Assembly (NCBI GenBank): GCA_040275305.1
Contig: JBEOJY010000005.1
Span: 1 to 64,000 of the forward strand
Reading direction: 5' to 3'
Origin: JBEOJY01 sp040275305
Lineage (GTDB): Bacteria > Pseudomonadota > Alphaproteobacteria > UBA9219
Length of the DNA: 64,000 bases
The notes under the pieces were generated by a model, which was not told where the DNA came from, did no database searches, and worked only from the letters and a program-made list of their open reading frames with translations. Every line of letters begins with the position of its first letter. Within the stretch, counting starts at the first letter, position 1. Both the position numbers and the translations under genes were made by a program. Positions 1 through 8,709 of the stretch are shown here, piece after piece.

Positions 1-540
1 CAAAAAATATGAAAAATCCCCTAAATACCTGTTGACGCAACAATCCCATTTATGATACAAACATCCCACTTCTTTAGATTGAAAAATTTGAAGGAGTGTC
101 GGCAAGGCCGACGGTCCCATGGTCCTCGAGGTAAGTGGGGGAAAACCGGAAAGCCTTGAAGGCGGGTAGGCCACCCTAAGCGGAGGCCGGGGCAGACAGG
201 GAACCGGACCGTGATGGCGGAGAGCTCTCCAGACTAAGAAGGAAGAAAGTGGAAGACAGGAATTGGAAGGCAGGTTTAGAAAAAAACGAGAAGAAAGAAA
301 AAAGAAATGGTCGAATAACAAGATGAAAGTATAGAAGTCGCCGATTGCGGAGGCGTAATCCACGTTCAGTCTGGATTGACGAGTTCGCGCGATGATCTTG
401 TGACGACTGGGCCGCTTTCCAGTAGCGGGCATGCGTTAACTATTCGCGCGCGGGCTTCCCTTCTGCGCCAACATCGCGTAAGCAAAGGGAGAATAGCTTT
501 TTACCCCGACACCCTTATTTGTTTTTTGGATAGATAGCTC
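1..540. other. Intergenic region upstream of divL, no protein gene seen
   Basis: No convincing coding sequence is visible here; the minus-strand reading frame overlapping the end of this stretch is a shadow of divL. It has three compositional parts: an AT-rich start, a GC-rich and pairing-rich stretch (about 91-235), and a purine-rich stretch (about 236-310). A fourth part, 330-500, contains further short inverted repeats such as AATCCA (357-362) with TGGATT (372-377). A TTGACG at 32-37 and a TATGAT at 51-56 look like promoter boxes, but their 13-base spacing is too short for a standard sigma-70 promoter. Confidence 0.5.
91..235 (+). ncRNA. Candidate structured non-coding RNA (unassigned)
   Basis: This stretch contains nested self-complementary segments. 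ACGGTCC (111-117) can pair with GGACCGT (206-212). Between them lie short hairpins such as GCC-TTGAA-GGC and GGGT-AGGCC-ACCC. A perfect 12-base palindrome, GGAGAGCTCTCC, sits at 219-230. It lies between AT- or purine-rich flanks and has no open frame. It does not show the signature segments I know for RNase P RNA, tmRNA or SRP RNA. Orientation is inferred only from the promoter-like boxes upstream. It could equally be DNA-level repeat structure. Confidence 0.3.
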
Positions 541-3213
541 ATGCCGTCATTCCTGCAAGCGATCCTATTATCGCGCACGCCTATCGTTGCCGCTGTTTCC
601 GTCGCTTTGGCCTTGTTGCTTCTTGGTGGGCTCAAGTTCGGATTGGAGCCAAGCATGGGGCTTGCGCTTGCCGCTGCGGCGGCGGTCGGCGTTTTGGCCA
701 TTTTGGTTGCGGCGCTTAACAAGCGACGCACGGAAGTCGAGCAACAAAACCGCGTGTTGCGTTTTTCGGTCGAGCGGTTGCAGGCTATGCTTTCAACGGT
801 TCCGGTCGGGTACTGCTTGTTTACCCCGCAAGGCATTTTGCGCGAGACGCAGCGCGCGGCGCAGATTCTTGGCATCGAGAAGGTTTCGCATGTCGAAGAT
901 ATCGTGAGCGCGATCAAAGATGGCGCGGCGTTCGTCGACGCTTTCCGCAAGCTACAGTCAATCGGGTTGCCTTTCACGTTGCAGGTCGAGACGGTATTAA
1001 ATGGCAAACTGGCGCAGATTATCGGCGATCGGTTTCGCGTGGGGCGCGAGGGGCCGCAGATCGATGTGTTGTGGCTGACAGAGCGCGTGATGCCCTCCTT
1101 GCAGGCGCTTGGGTTTGGGAGCGCGGCTTCGCTATCTACGACCATGGCTGTATCTGTGGAAAGTAGACCAACCGAGTCCGTTGCGGGGGAGGCTGCGGCT
1201 ATTGTTGACGCTGTTCGCCATGATCGGGATTCCCAGACCTTGCTTGACGCTTTGCCGTTTCCGGTGTGGGGGCGCAAACAGGATTTGAGCATCGCGTTCT
1301 GCAATAGAGCTTATGCAAATGCGTTGGACATGAAGCCTGAAGATGTCTTGCGTGGCGCGCAAGGGCAAGGGGAACTGGTTTCTTCCACGACGCGCGGCGG
1401 GACCGGGCGCACTTTGGCGGCGGACGCGCAGGCTACAGGGGCGCTGCGCAAGGAGCGACGGCATGTCATCATCACTGGGCAACGCAGGTTGCTGGAGATC
1501 GTCGAAATTCCCCTTAAGACGTTGATTGAGGCGCCTGTCTCTTCTGAAAGCGCGTCTGATGGAAACGCACCCGGCGGCGGCGGCGTGGCGGCGGAAGGGA
1601 ATGAGACCATGCTGGCTTTGCTTGGCTTTGCCGTCGATGTGACGGTTGAGGAGGAGCGCGAGCTGGAACTTCAGCATCATTTGGCCGCGCAGAAAGAAGT
1701 GCTGGAACAGCTTGGCAGCGCGATTGCCATTTATGGGCGCGACATGCGGCTTGAGTTTTATAACCGCGCTTATCAGCGGTTGTGGGACGCCGACGAGACA
1801 TTTCTGGCGAGCAAGCCGACTTTAGGCGAGATTTTAGAGGATCTGCGCACACGCCGACGCGCGCCGGAGCAGGCAGATTTTCAGCGCTACAAGAACGAGC
1901 GCATCGCCCTCTTCACGTCGCTGCTGGAGCCGCGCGAGGACTTAATGCATTTGCCGGACGGCACGACGCTGCGCATTCTGGCTGTGCCACACCCGTTTGG
2001 CGGGATCATGTTCGTGCACGAGGACGTGACCGACAAGCTTGCGCTGGAGTCGTCCTATAACACCTTGATCGCCGTTCAGCGCGAGACGCTCGATAATCTG
2101 GCCGAGGGAATCGCCGTGTTCGGTCCGGATGGTAAGTTGCGGCTGTTCAACCCATCTTTCGCGAATATCTGGAAGCTTGAGGCGGACTTTTTATCTGGCA
2201 ATCCGCATATCGCAGATCTCTTGGAGAAAATGAAGCCGTTGCTGGCTTATGACGGCGATTGGGCGGTTTACAAAGCCGAGAGGGTTGGCTACGCCCTTGA
2301 TCGCAATCCACGCAAGGGGCGTCTTGACCGCGCGGATAGCGTCATCGTCGAATACAGCACGATTCCGTTACCTGATGGGGCTGTGTTGAACAGCTATCTC
2401 GATGTCACGGATTCCGTGCAGGTGCAGAAGGCTTTGCGCGAGACCAACGAAGCGTTGACGGCGGCGGATCGGCTTAAGTCGGAATTCGTGGCCAATGTGT
2501 CCTATCAATTGCGCACGCCCCTCAACACGATCATGGGTTTCGCCGAGATTCTCACGAACCAGTATTTCGGGACGCTCAACACGCGGCAGCTTGATTACAC
2601 GCGCACGATCATGGATGCGAGCAAGAAGCTGCTTGTGCTCATCAACGACGTGTTGGACCTCGCGACGATCGAGGCTGGGCGCATGGCGCTCGAACGCGAC
2701 GCGATCCGTTGCGCCGAGCTGCTTAACGTCGCTAAAAATATGACGGCGGAATGGGCGCGGCAGCAATCTCTGGAAATCATGATCGATTGTCCGTCGGATA
2801 TCGGCTCCTTCGAGGCGGACGAACAACGCATGAAGCAGATATTGTTCAACCTTATCAGCAATGCGATCAAATACACGCCAGCGGGCGGGAGAATCACGTT
2901 GGAGGCACGGCGCAGCGAGCCATGGATGATCTTGACTGTGGCCGATACGGGCATCGGGATTCCGGAGCCGGACCGCGACCGCGTGTTTGGCAAGTTCGAG
3001 CGGACGAACGCGCAGGCGCGTCAGGCGGGCGCGGGGCTTGGTTTAAGTTTGGTCAAGAGCTTTATCGAGCTGCATGGCGGCCATGTCGAGCTGGAGAGCG
3101 GAGCCGAACAGGGCACGCGCATCGTGTGCTATGTGCCGACGAAGATGAAGGCGGAGCGTGACGAAGATTCGCGTGGCGCAGGCGCTGATACTCCGGACAA
3201 AATGAGAGCATGA
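541..3213 (+). CDS. divL: DivL-type PAS sensor pseudokinase (Tyr at the phospho-acceptor position)
   Basis: 890 aa. Two hydrophobic stretches near the N-terminus (about residues 12-31 and 36-58) suggest inner-membrane anchoring. They are followed by several PAS-like segments (roughly 75-190, 225-330, 375-500 and 505-620) and a HisKA-like helix plus HATPase_c domain. The usual acceptor His is replaced by Tyr655 in VSYQLRTPL (TAT codon at 2503-2505). The N box (LFNLISNAIKYT), G1 (DTGIGIP) and G2 (GAGLGLSLVKS) are intact. Tyr at this site defines DivL, which in Caulobacter binds DivK and tunes the CckA-ChpT-CtrA phosphorelay controlling cell cycle and flagellar genes. ATG 541 is the first start in frame. 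The gene overlaps tsaE-amgK by ATGA, so the two are probably translationally coupled. Confidence 0.85.
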   Translation: MPSFLQAILLSRTPIVAAVSVALALLLLGGLKFGLEPSMGLALAAAAAVGVLAILVAALNKRRTEVEQQNRVLRFSVERLQAMLSTVPVGYCLFTPQGILRETQRAAQILGIEKVSHVEDIVSAIKDGAAFVDAFRKLQSIGLPFTLQVETVLNGKLAQIIGDRFRVGREGPQIDVLWLTERVMPSLQALGFGSAASLSTTMAVSVESRPTESVAGEAAAIVDAVRHDRDSQTLLDALPFPVWGRKQDLSIAFCNRAYANALDMKPEDVLRGAQGQGELVSSTTRGGTGRTLAADAQATGALRKERRHVIITGQRRLLEIVEIPLKTLIEAPVSSESASDGNAPGGGGVAAEGNETMLALLGFAVDVTVEEERELELQHHLAAQKEVLEQLGSAIAIYGRDMRLEFYNRAYQRLWDADETFLASKPTLGEILEDLRTRRRAPEQADFQRYKNERIALFTSLLEPREDLMHLPDGTTLRILAVPHPFGGIMFVHEDVTDKLALESSYNTLIAVQRETLDNLAEGIAVFGPDGKLRLFNPSFANIWKLEADFLSGNPHIADLLEKMKPLLAYDGDWAVYKAERVGYALDRNPRKGRLDRADSVIVEYSTIPLPDGAVLNSYLDVTDSVQVQKALRETNEALTAADRLKSEFVANVSYQLRTPLNTIMGFAEILTNQYFGTLNTRQLDYTRTIMDASKKLLVLINDVLDLATIEAGRMALERDAIRCAELLNVAKNMTAEWARQQSLEIMIDCPSDIGSFEADEQRMKQILFNLISNAIKYTPAGGRITLEARRSEPWMILTVADTGIGIPEPDRDRVFGKFERTNAQARQAGAGLGLSLVKSFIELHGGHVELESGAEQGTRIVCYVPTKMKAERDEDSRGAGADTPDKMRA

Positions 3214-4688
3214 TTTCTTCTTCCCCTTTTCGCTGCGTGGTCACGCTTCCCGATCTTGCGGCGACGGGGAGGCTGGCGCGGGAATTGGCGCGAGGGATGG
3301 AGCCGGGACTGGCGGCGGGCGATGTTCTTGCGCTGGAAGGCCCTTTGGGGGCGGGGAAGACGGCTTTTTCTGCAGCCTTTTTAAGGGCTTTGGGCGTGGC
3401 TGGCGAGATTCCAAGTCCTACATTTACCATCGTGCAATCCTATGACACGGTGCGCGGCGTTGCGCATCATTTTGATCTCTATCGGATCAAGCGCGAGGAC
3501 GAGCTGGATGAGCTGGGCTGGGACGACATGTTGGCGGAAGGTTTCGCTTTGGTCGAGTGGCCTGAGCGGGCTGGCGGGCGTTTGCCGGACGATAGGTTGA
3601 CGCTGCGCTTTGGCTGGGAGGATGGGCAGCGCATGTGCGCCATCGAGGCTTCGGGGCGCTGGGCCGCGCGTGTCGAGCGCGTGTTGGAGGCGGCGGCTGG
3701 AGTTCGTGACTGCGAGGATTTTCTTGCGTGCGCGGGATGGGAACATGCGTTGCGCGAGCCTCTTTGCGCGGATTTCTCGGCGCGGCGGTTCACGCGCTTG
3801 CGCAAGGGCGCGGAGGCGGACGCGGCGACGGCGATCCTGATGGAAGCGGGCGATGATCAGAATACGGATGCGTTCGCGCGTGTTGGGCGGATGCTGCGCC
3901 GTATGGGGCTATCCGCGCCGGAGCTTTTTGCCGAAGACGCTTTGCGCGGGTTCGCGTTGATGGAAGATTTCGGCGACTGTCGGTTTGGCGCGATGATCGA
4001 CGTCGGCGCGGAGGCGCTGCCGTTGCTGCTTCGCGCGGCGGAGGTGTTGGCTCATTTGCACAAGAGCTTTGCCGCGTTGCAGGAATTTACGTGGCGGCGG
4101 ACTATACAGAATGGCATGGCAGAGTGGGATGCTTTGCCGTGTTTCGATGTCGAGCGGTTCGTGTCGCAGGCGGAGCTTTATCTGGACGAATGGATTCCGT
4201 TTACGGAAGGGCGCAATGTGACGGCGGAGGAGCGCGAGGATTTCCGTGCGGCGTGGCGCGAAAGGCTGCGCATGGTTGAGGCGCTACCGCGCTCGCTATT
4301 GCTGCGCGATTTCATGCCGGACAATTTGATGAATCTTCCGGAGCGCGAGGGCGTTCGGTCGGTGGGGTTGCTGGATTTTCAGGATGCTGGCGTTGGGCCG
4401 ATCGCTTATGATCTTGCGTCGTTGTGCGAGGTTGTGCGGCGCGACGCGGACAAGGGCTGGGAGCATTTCGAGGCGGTAACCGCGCATTATCACGCTTTGG
4501 CCAAGCCGTCATGCTCGCTGGAGGCGTTACGTGAGGGTGGGCGGACTCTTTCAGCGCAGCGGCACTTGCGCGTGCTTGGCATATTGGCGCGACTTGCGCG
4601 GCAGGGAAATCCGGCGAAGCTCGCGGCTTGCGGGGAGCGGGTTAAGGGGCATGTGGAGGGGTTGGGAATTACGCCTTGCGTTGTTTGA
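3210..4688 (+). CDS. TsaE / AmgK-like sugar kinase fusion
   Basis: 492 aa, two domains. Residues 1 to about 150 are TsaE, the ATPase of the tRNA t6A37 threonylcarbamoylation complex. They carry Walker A in GPLGAGKTAF, the SPTFTIVQSY segment, HHFDLYR and the VEWPER motif. Residues about 165-492 are an aminoglycoside-phosphotransferase fold of the AmgK type (anomeric MurNAc/GlcNAc kinase in peptidoglycan recycling), with the catalytic loop LRDFMPDNLMNL and metal-binding LLDFQDAGVGP. This TsaE/phosphotransferase fusion is known in alphaproteobacteria. The expected partner murU lies far away at 49065, so a common cluster appears split here. AmgK substrate specificity is inferred, not shown. Confidence 0.88.
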   Translation: MISSSPFRCVVTLPDLAATGRLARELARGMEPGLAAGDVLALEGPLGAGKTAFSAAFLRALGVAGEIPSPTFTIVQSYDTVRGVAHHFDLYRIKREDELDELGWDDMLAEGFALVEWPERAGGRLPDDRLTLRFGWEDGQRMCAIEASGRWAARVERVLEAAAGVRDCEDFLACAGWEHALREPLCADFSARRFTRLRKGAEADAATAILMEAGDDQNTDAFARVGRMLRRMGLSAPELFAEDALRGFALMEDFGDCRFGAMIDVGAEALPLLLRAAEVLAHLHKSFAALQEFTWRRTIQNGMAEWDALPCFDVERFVSQAELYLDEWIPFTEGRNVTAEEREDFRAAWRERLRMVEALPRSLLLRDFMPDNLMNLPEREGVRSVGLLDFQDAGVGPIAYDLASLCEVVRRDADKGWEHFEAVTAHYHALAKPSCSLEALREGGRTLSAQRHLRVLGILARLARQGNPAKLAACGERVKGHVEGLGITPCVV

Positions 4689-4764
4689 GGTATTGCAAGG
4701 CTTTGAAACTTTAGCATTATATCCCTATCGCACATGAAGGGTTAGGATAACATCTCGGCGAGCG

Positions 4765-4893
4765 CAGCGCAAAGCCCCTCGCCCTCCACAGGAGGGAGGG
4801 GGGGGGTGGGGTGAGGGTGGAGTCTGGATTCAAGCGATAGACTCGCCCCCTCACCCCAGCCCTCTCCCCCTCACGGGGGCGAGGGAGTCGCGC
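4765..4893. repeat. GC-rich palindromic repeat in the gap after amgK
   Basis: Runs such as CCCCTCGCCCTCC and GGGTGGGGTGAGGG are mirrored by CCCCCTCACCCCAGCCCTC and CACGGGGGCGAGGGAG, so the stretch can fold into a long GC-rich hairpin. Its CCCTCCCC/GAGGGGGAGG core resembles the repeats at 49569-49605, 56521-56555 and 56643-56677. It fills most of the 284-base gap between tsaE-amgK and the next gene; no other feature is visible in that gap. Confidence 0.6.
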
Positions 4894-4972
4894 CTGTCTT
4901 TTGGAAATGACTCGCTAACTCTTCATGTGCGATGGGCATATATGTTGTAATTTCTTATTGTTTGGAGTTTTT

Positions 4973-5581
4973 ATGAATCCTTTTCAACTTTTTGGGCGGC
5001 GTTCTCGTGATGTCTTGCGAGAGAGGCTGGATCGGGTCGCATGCGAGCAGCAGTTTGCTTTGCTTGATGTTGCGAGTAAGCCCTTGTTCAGATTTCTGGA
5101 GGCTTGCGGGGAGTCGTTCCCTCGTCCCGATGGGCATCTGGCTGTTTGCGATGCTTTCCATCAGGACAACGATGGCGGGCCGTATATTCTGAAGACTGTC
5201 TATTGCAAGGAGTTTGGTCTTAGCGGGAGCGTTAAATATGAAGCGGAGGCCCGTTCAATTCGCGCAGAATTTTTTATGTTTTCGCCTTCTTGTCCTGAAG
5301 ACGCGAATCTTGAAAGGGTTATCATAGAAGGCGCGTGTCGCAGTTATGATCCGGTTGGCCGCCCTTATGAACATGTTCCAGTGGCGCTAGGCATACTTGG
5401 GTACTGGTGGCCGGAGCTTGGCGCTCCATTGGTTCGGCATTTGAAGGAAGCAGATTTACGGCAAGGCACCTTTGCAGAACAAGTTTGGGGCAACGTTGTT
5501 GAGCTTGATCGTGATTTATGGCGCATAAAAGTGGCGGCGCGTCGAGCGCTGGGGCGCAATCCTTCCACGCTGGATCGGTGA
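4973..5581 (+). CDS. Hypothetical cytoplasmic protein
   Basis: 202 aa from ATG 4973, chosen over an upstream in-frame ATG (4925) because TTGGAG lies just before it. I do not recognise the family. The protein has no signal peptide or membrane segment, is acidic to neutral, and contains Trp- and Tyr-rich stretches (GYWWPELG) in its second half. It converges with pyrH, whose stop is only about 15 bases away. Codon use looks like that of its neighbours. The function is unknown. Confidence 0.6.
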   Translation: MNPFQLFGRRSRDVLRERLDRVACEQQFALLDVASKPLFRFLEACGESFPRPDGHLAVCDAFHQDNDGGPYILKTVYCKEFGLSGSVKYEAEARSIRAEFFMFSPSCPEDANLERVIIEGACRSYDPVGRPYEHVPVALGILGYWWPELGAPLVRHLKEADLRQGTFAEQVWGNVVELDRDLWRIKVAARRALGRNPSTLDR

Positions 5582-5596
5582 AGGGCTGTCGGGCCG

Positions 5597-6340
5597 TTAC
5601 GCCTTCGCGTCGGTGATGATGGTGTATTTGCCCTTGCCTTGCACGACTTCGGCGAAGGCGCCGTGGGTGAAGATCGAGAAGACGAGGATCGGGATGTTGC
5701 TTTGCCGCGCGAGCGAGATGGCGGAGGTGTCCATCACTTGCAGGTCCTGCGACAGCACGTCGAGGTAGCTTAGGCGCTCGTAGCGTTTGGCGTCTTTGAC
5801 CTTGGTTGGGTCGGCGGTGTAGACGCCGTCGACCTTGGTCGCCTTCAAAAGCGCGCTGCACTGCATTTCCGAGGCGCGGAGCGCGGCGGCGGAGTCGGTG
5901 GTGAAGAACGGATTCCCGGTGCCTGCGGCGAAGATCACGACGCGGCCTTTCTCCATATGGCGGATCGCGCGGCGACGGATGTAAGGTTCGCAGACGGAGG
6001 ACATCGGGATGGCGGATTGCACGCGGGTTTGGACGCCGATTTGCTCCAGCGCGTTCTGCATGGCGAGCGCGTTGATGACGGTGGCCAGCATGCCCATATA
6101 GTCGGCTGTCGCGCGGTCCATGCCGGAGGCTGCGCCGGAGACGCCACGGAAGATGTTGCCGCCGCCGATGACGGCGCTGACTTGCACACCTTGTTCGACG
6201 ACCGATTTGATCTCTTCCGCGACGCGGTTCACGGTTTCGGGATCGAGGCCGTAGTCGCGCGCGCCCATCAAGGCTTCGCCGGAGAGTTTGACCAGCACGC
6301 GCTTATAGCGAGGCTCTTTGGCAGATTTGGCGTTCGACAT
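5597..6340 (-). CDS. pyrH: UMP kinase (uridylate kinase)
   Basis: 247 aa amino-acid-kinase-fold protein that phosphorylates UMP to UDP in pyrimidine nucleotide synthesis. It shows the N-terminal LVKLSGEALMG, the GGGNIFRG nucleotide-binding loop, DYMGMLATVINALAMQNAL, and KVDGVYTADPTK near the C-terminus, all typical of bacterial PyrH, with normal length. An AGGAA ribosome site precedes the start. It lies downstream of tsf on the same strand, the conserved rpsB-tsf-pyrH order, but here a 350-base gap holding a palindromic repeat separates it from tsf. Confidence 0.97.
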   Translation of the reverse strand: MSNAKSAKEPRYKRVLVKLSGEALMGARDYGLDPETVNRVAEEIKSVVEQGVQVSAVIGGGNIFRGVSGAASGMDRATADYMGMLATVINALAMQNALEQIGVQTRVQSAIPMSSVCEPYIRRRAIRHMEKGRVVIFAAGTGNPFFTTDSAAALRASEMQCSALLKATKVDGVYTADPTKVKDAKRYERLSYLDVLSQDLQVMDTSAISLARQSNIPILVFSIFTHGAFAEVVQGKGKYTIITDAKA

Positions 6341-6482
6341 GGCGATTCCTTTTTATGGCTATTCGCAGATGATATATTTCTTCGTGTTATGAAAATTAGC
6401 AAGCCTTCAGCGTGGTCGGACACTCTATTATCGTAACCCCAAACCCTTCTACAAGAGGGGCAAACAAACGTCGAAAATGGAC

Positions 6483-6636
6483 CGTCATTGCGAGGAGTTG
6501 CCCGCCTTAAGGCGGGCGAAGACGTGGCAATCTAGAGCAGCTCAGGACAGCCCTGTCGACTCTGGATTGCTTCCGCCGTCGTTGCTACGCAACTATGGCG
6601 GACAGGTCGCCCTCCAAGAGGGGGCTCGCAATGACG
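6483..6636. repeat. Palindromic intergenic repeat (CGTCATTGCGAGG family)
   Basis: The element opens with CGTCATTGCGAGG and closes with its near-complement CTCGCAATGACG. An internal GGCAATCTAGAG...CTCTGGATTGC pair gives a nested hairpin. Related copies or halves occur at 7683-7719, 36917-37036 and 37161-37262. It occupies the centre of the 350-base gap between tsf and pyrH. Similar CATTGCGAG palindromes are widespread in proteobacteria. Confidence 0.75.
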
Positions 6637-6690
6637 GCGCTTTTTTCGACGTTCGTCTTTATGCCTCCAATGAGGCTTGGCAGTTACCTA

Positions 6691-7590
6691 TTATCCCGCC
6701 ATCTTGGCAACTTCGGCGGCGAAGTCGTCAGAGGTTTTTTCTATGCCTTCGCCCAGATGGAAGCGGACGAATCCGGACAGCTTGACGGGGGCGCCAAGCG
6801 TTTTGGCGGCTTTTTCGACCACGTCTTTCACGCGGGTTTCGCCGTCAACGACATAGACTTGCTCCAGGAGCACGACTTCTTCGTAATATTTACGCAGGCG
6901 GCCTTCGACCATCTTGGCGATGATCGCGTCTGGCTTGCCGCTGGCTTTGGCTTGATCCGCGAAGATATCGCGTTCACGTTGCACGGCTTTGGCGTCCACG
7001 TCGGCAACGGTCAGGGCTTCCGGACGCGCGGCGGCGATGTGCATTGCGAGCTGCTTGCCGAGTTCCTGAAGCTTCGCGACGTCGGCGGAGGATTCGAGCG
7101 CGACGAGCACGCCGATCTTGCCGAGGTTCGGCGCTAGCGCGTTATGCACGTAGCTTGCAACGATTCCCTGCGGCACGGATAGATGCGCGACGCGGCGCAA
7201 CGACATGTTTTCGCCGATGGTTGCGACGAGGTTCGTGAGTTCGTCTTGAATCTTGCCTTTGAGCGTTTCGACATTCGCATCGGTTTGTAGCGCGGTTTGG
7301 GCGGCTGCGAGCGCAATCGCTTGGAACTTGTCGTTACGCGCGACGAAGTCGGTTTCGGCATTGATTTCGACGACCGAAGCTTTTTTGTCGCTTGCGGCTA
7401 TGGCGACTAGCCCTTCCGCCGCGACGCGCCCGGCTTTCTTGGCGGCAGCAGAGAGGCCTTTCTTGCGCAGCCAATCGACGGCGGCTTCCATGTCGCCGTT
7501 CGTTTCGTTCAGCGCTTTCTTGCAGTCCATCATGCCTGCGCCGGTTTTTTCGCGCAGATCCTTGACCATGGTTGCCGTAATCTCTGGCAT
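6691..7590 (-). CDS. tsf: Elongation factor Ts
   Basis: 299 aa, the usual length of EF-Ts, the guanine-nucleotide exchange factor for EF-Tu. The N-terminal UBA-like region reads DLREKTGAGMMDCKKAL, and the core shows INAETDFVARND, the conserved TDFVA exchange motif. The start is preceded by GAGGGAGAA. It lies downstream of rpsB on the same strand; the 140-base gap between them carries half of a palindromic repeat. Confidence 0.97.
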   Translation of the reverse strand: MPEITATMVKDLREKTGAGMMDCKKALNETNGDMEAAVDWLRKKGLSAAAKKAGRVAAEGLVAIAASDKKASVVEINAETDFVARNDKFQAIALAAAQTALQTDANVETLKGKIQDELTNLVATIGENMSLRRVAHLSVPQGIVASYVHNALAPNLGKIGVLVALESSADVAKLQELGKQLAMHIAAARPEALTVADVDAKAVQRERDIFADQAKASGKPDAIIAKMVEGRLRKYYEEVVLLEQVYVVDGETRVKDVVEKAAKTLGAPVKLSGFVRFHLGEGIEKTSDDFAAEVAKMAG

Positions 7591-7682
7591 GGGGTTCTCC
7601 CTCTCTTATGTTTTGTCTTGTTTTGTCAGGATTTCTTGCGCATGGAGACGAAGCGGTTGAGCAATGTGGAAATCCCTAGTGG

Positions 7683-7719
7683 CTCTGGATTGCTTCGTCG
7701 CTTCGCTCCTCGCAATGAC
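7683..7719. repeat. Half copy of the CGTCATTGCGAGG palindromic repeat
   Basis: CTCTGGATTGCTTCG followed by CTCGCAATGAC matches the right arm of the repeat at 6483-6636. The left arm is missing or decayed to GAGCAATGTGG around 7659. It lies between rpsB and tsf, inside what is otherwise a conserved operon. Confidence 0.55.
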
Positions 7720-7730
7720 TTTCCTGATCT

Positions 7731-8504
7731 TTATGCGCTGGCTGTTTCGGCAGCGGGTTCTTGACGCGCCGTTTCGCGTGGCGCGTTCTTTTCTCCTTTG
7801 CCGCCCGTCATCGAGGACTCGGCTTCGAGGCCGTCGAGGACCGCTTGCGCGACCATGTCGCAGTAGAGGTCGATGGCGCGGGAGGCATCGTCGTTGCCGG
7901 GAATCGGGTAGGTGATGCGCGTGGGATCGGAGTTGCTGTCCACCACCGCGATGATCGGAATGCCAAGGCGCGAGGCTTCTTCGATCGCGATGTTTTCCTT
8001 GATCGTGTCGATGATGAAGATGATGTCTGGGACGCCGCCCATGTCCTTGATGCCGCCCAGCGCGCGTTCCAATTTATCGCGATCACGGCTTAGGTTGAGC
8101 AGTTCCTTCTTGGTGAATTTCTTGTTCTGCGATTCTAGCTTTTCGCTGAGTTCGCGCAGACGCTTGATGGATTGCGAGATGGTCTGCCAGTTGGTCAGCA
8201 TGCCGCCGAGCCAGCGGTGATCGACGTAATACTGGCCGCAACGTTTGGCGGCTTCGGCGATGCGTTCTTGCGCTTGATGCTTGGTGCCGACGATCAACAC
8301 GCGGCCACCGGAGGCGGCGACATCGCGAACCGCTTGCAAGGCGCGCTGCATCATGGGGACGGTCTGTTCGAGGTCGATGATGTGCACGTTATTGCGCACG
8401 CCGAACAGATAGGGCTGCATCTTGGGGTTCCAACGGCGGGTGTTATGGCCGAAATGCACTCCGGCCTCGAATAACTGCCGCAACGTCACGACGGGCATCG
8501 TCAT
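7731..8504 (-). CDS. rpsB: 30S ribosomal protein S2
   Basis: 257 aa. Conserved S2 blocks are visible: TLRQLFEAGVHFGHNTRRWNP at the N-terminus, HIIDLEQTVPMM, VDHRWLGGMLTNW, and the C-terminal half with DSNSDPTRITYPIPGNDDA. The final ~30 residues are a charged, low-conservation tail. The start with MTMPVV is preferred because AAAGGA lies at a suitable distance; a second Met two codons on is possible. The gene leads the rpsB-tsf-pyrH group and follows rplI after a structured gap. Confidence 0.97.
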   Translation of the reverse strand: MTMPVVTLRQLFEAGVHFGHNTRRWNPKMQPYLFGVRNNVHIIDLEQTVPMMQRALQAVRDVAASGGRVLIVGTKHQAQERIAEAAKRCGQYYVDHRWLGGMLTNWQTISQSIKRLRELSEKLESQNKKFTKKELLNLSRDRDKLERALGGIKDMGGVPDIIFIIDTIKENIAIEEASRLGIPIIAVVDSNSDPTRITYPIPGNDDASRAIDLYCDMVAQAVLDGLEAESSMTGGKGEKNAPRETARQEPAAETASA

Positions 8505-8536
8505 GGTCTTGATCCTTTCTTTTCCGGTTGATCCAC

Positions 8537-8622
8537 CACGTGTCGTAAAGAGCCTTCCTGTTTCGTGAGGAAGACACCGGATGGTTCACGGCGGGATTGA
8601 CCGCAGGGAACCGTGACACGTG
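8537..8622 (-). promoter_or_regulatory. Candidate rpsB mRNA leader structure
   Basis: In the leader just upstream of rpsB, CACGTGTC (8537-8544) and GACACGTG (8615-8622) form a perfect 8-base stem enclosing further short stems. Ribosomal protein S2 autoregulates through its leader in other bacteria. No alphaproteobacterial consensus was compared, so the regulatory role is inferred from position and pairing only. Confidence 0.35.
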
Positions 8623-8671
8623 TGAGTTTTTATCCACGCTTTCCGGAACCATTCCGGGGAAGCTTGAGCTA

Positions 8672-8709
8672 CTTTGCTTTTAACGCGGAAACCGCGTCGA
8701 AAGCAAAGC
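8672..8709 (-). terminator. Strong hairpin after rplI (terminator or attenuator)
   Basis: CTTTGCTTTT and GAAAGCAAAG flank a second stem ACGCGG-AAA-CCGCGT, giving a near-continuous hairpin immediately downstream of the rplI stop. No clear T-tract follows on the minus strand, so it is not a canonical intrinsic terminator. It could be partial termination between rplI and rpsB or an RNA-processing site. Confidence 0.4.

Noticed and set aside
62..235. RNase P RNA, tmRNA or 4.5S RNA
   Set aside because: None of the conserved segments of these RNAs are present; kept only as an unassigned candidate.
541..1680. Minus-strand frames opposite divL
   Set aside because: They are Arg/Ser-rich shadows of the PAS region with no start signals.
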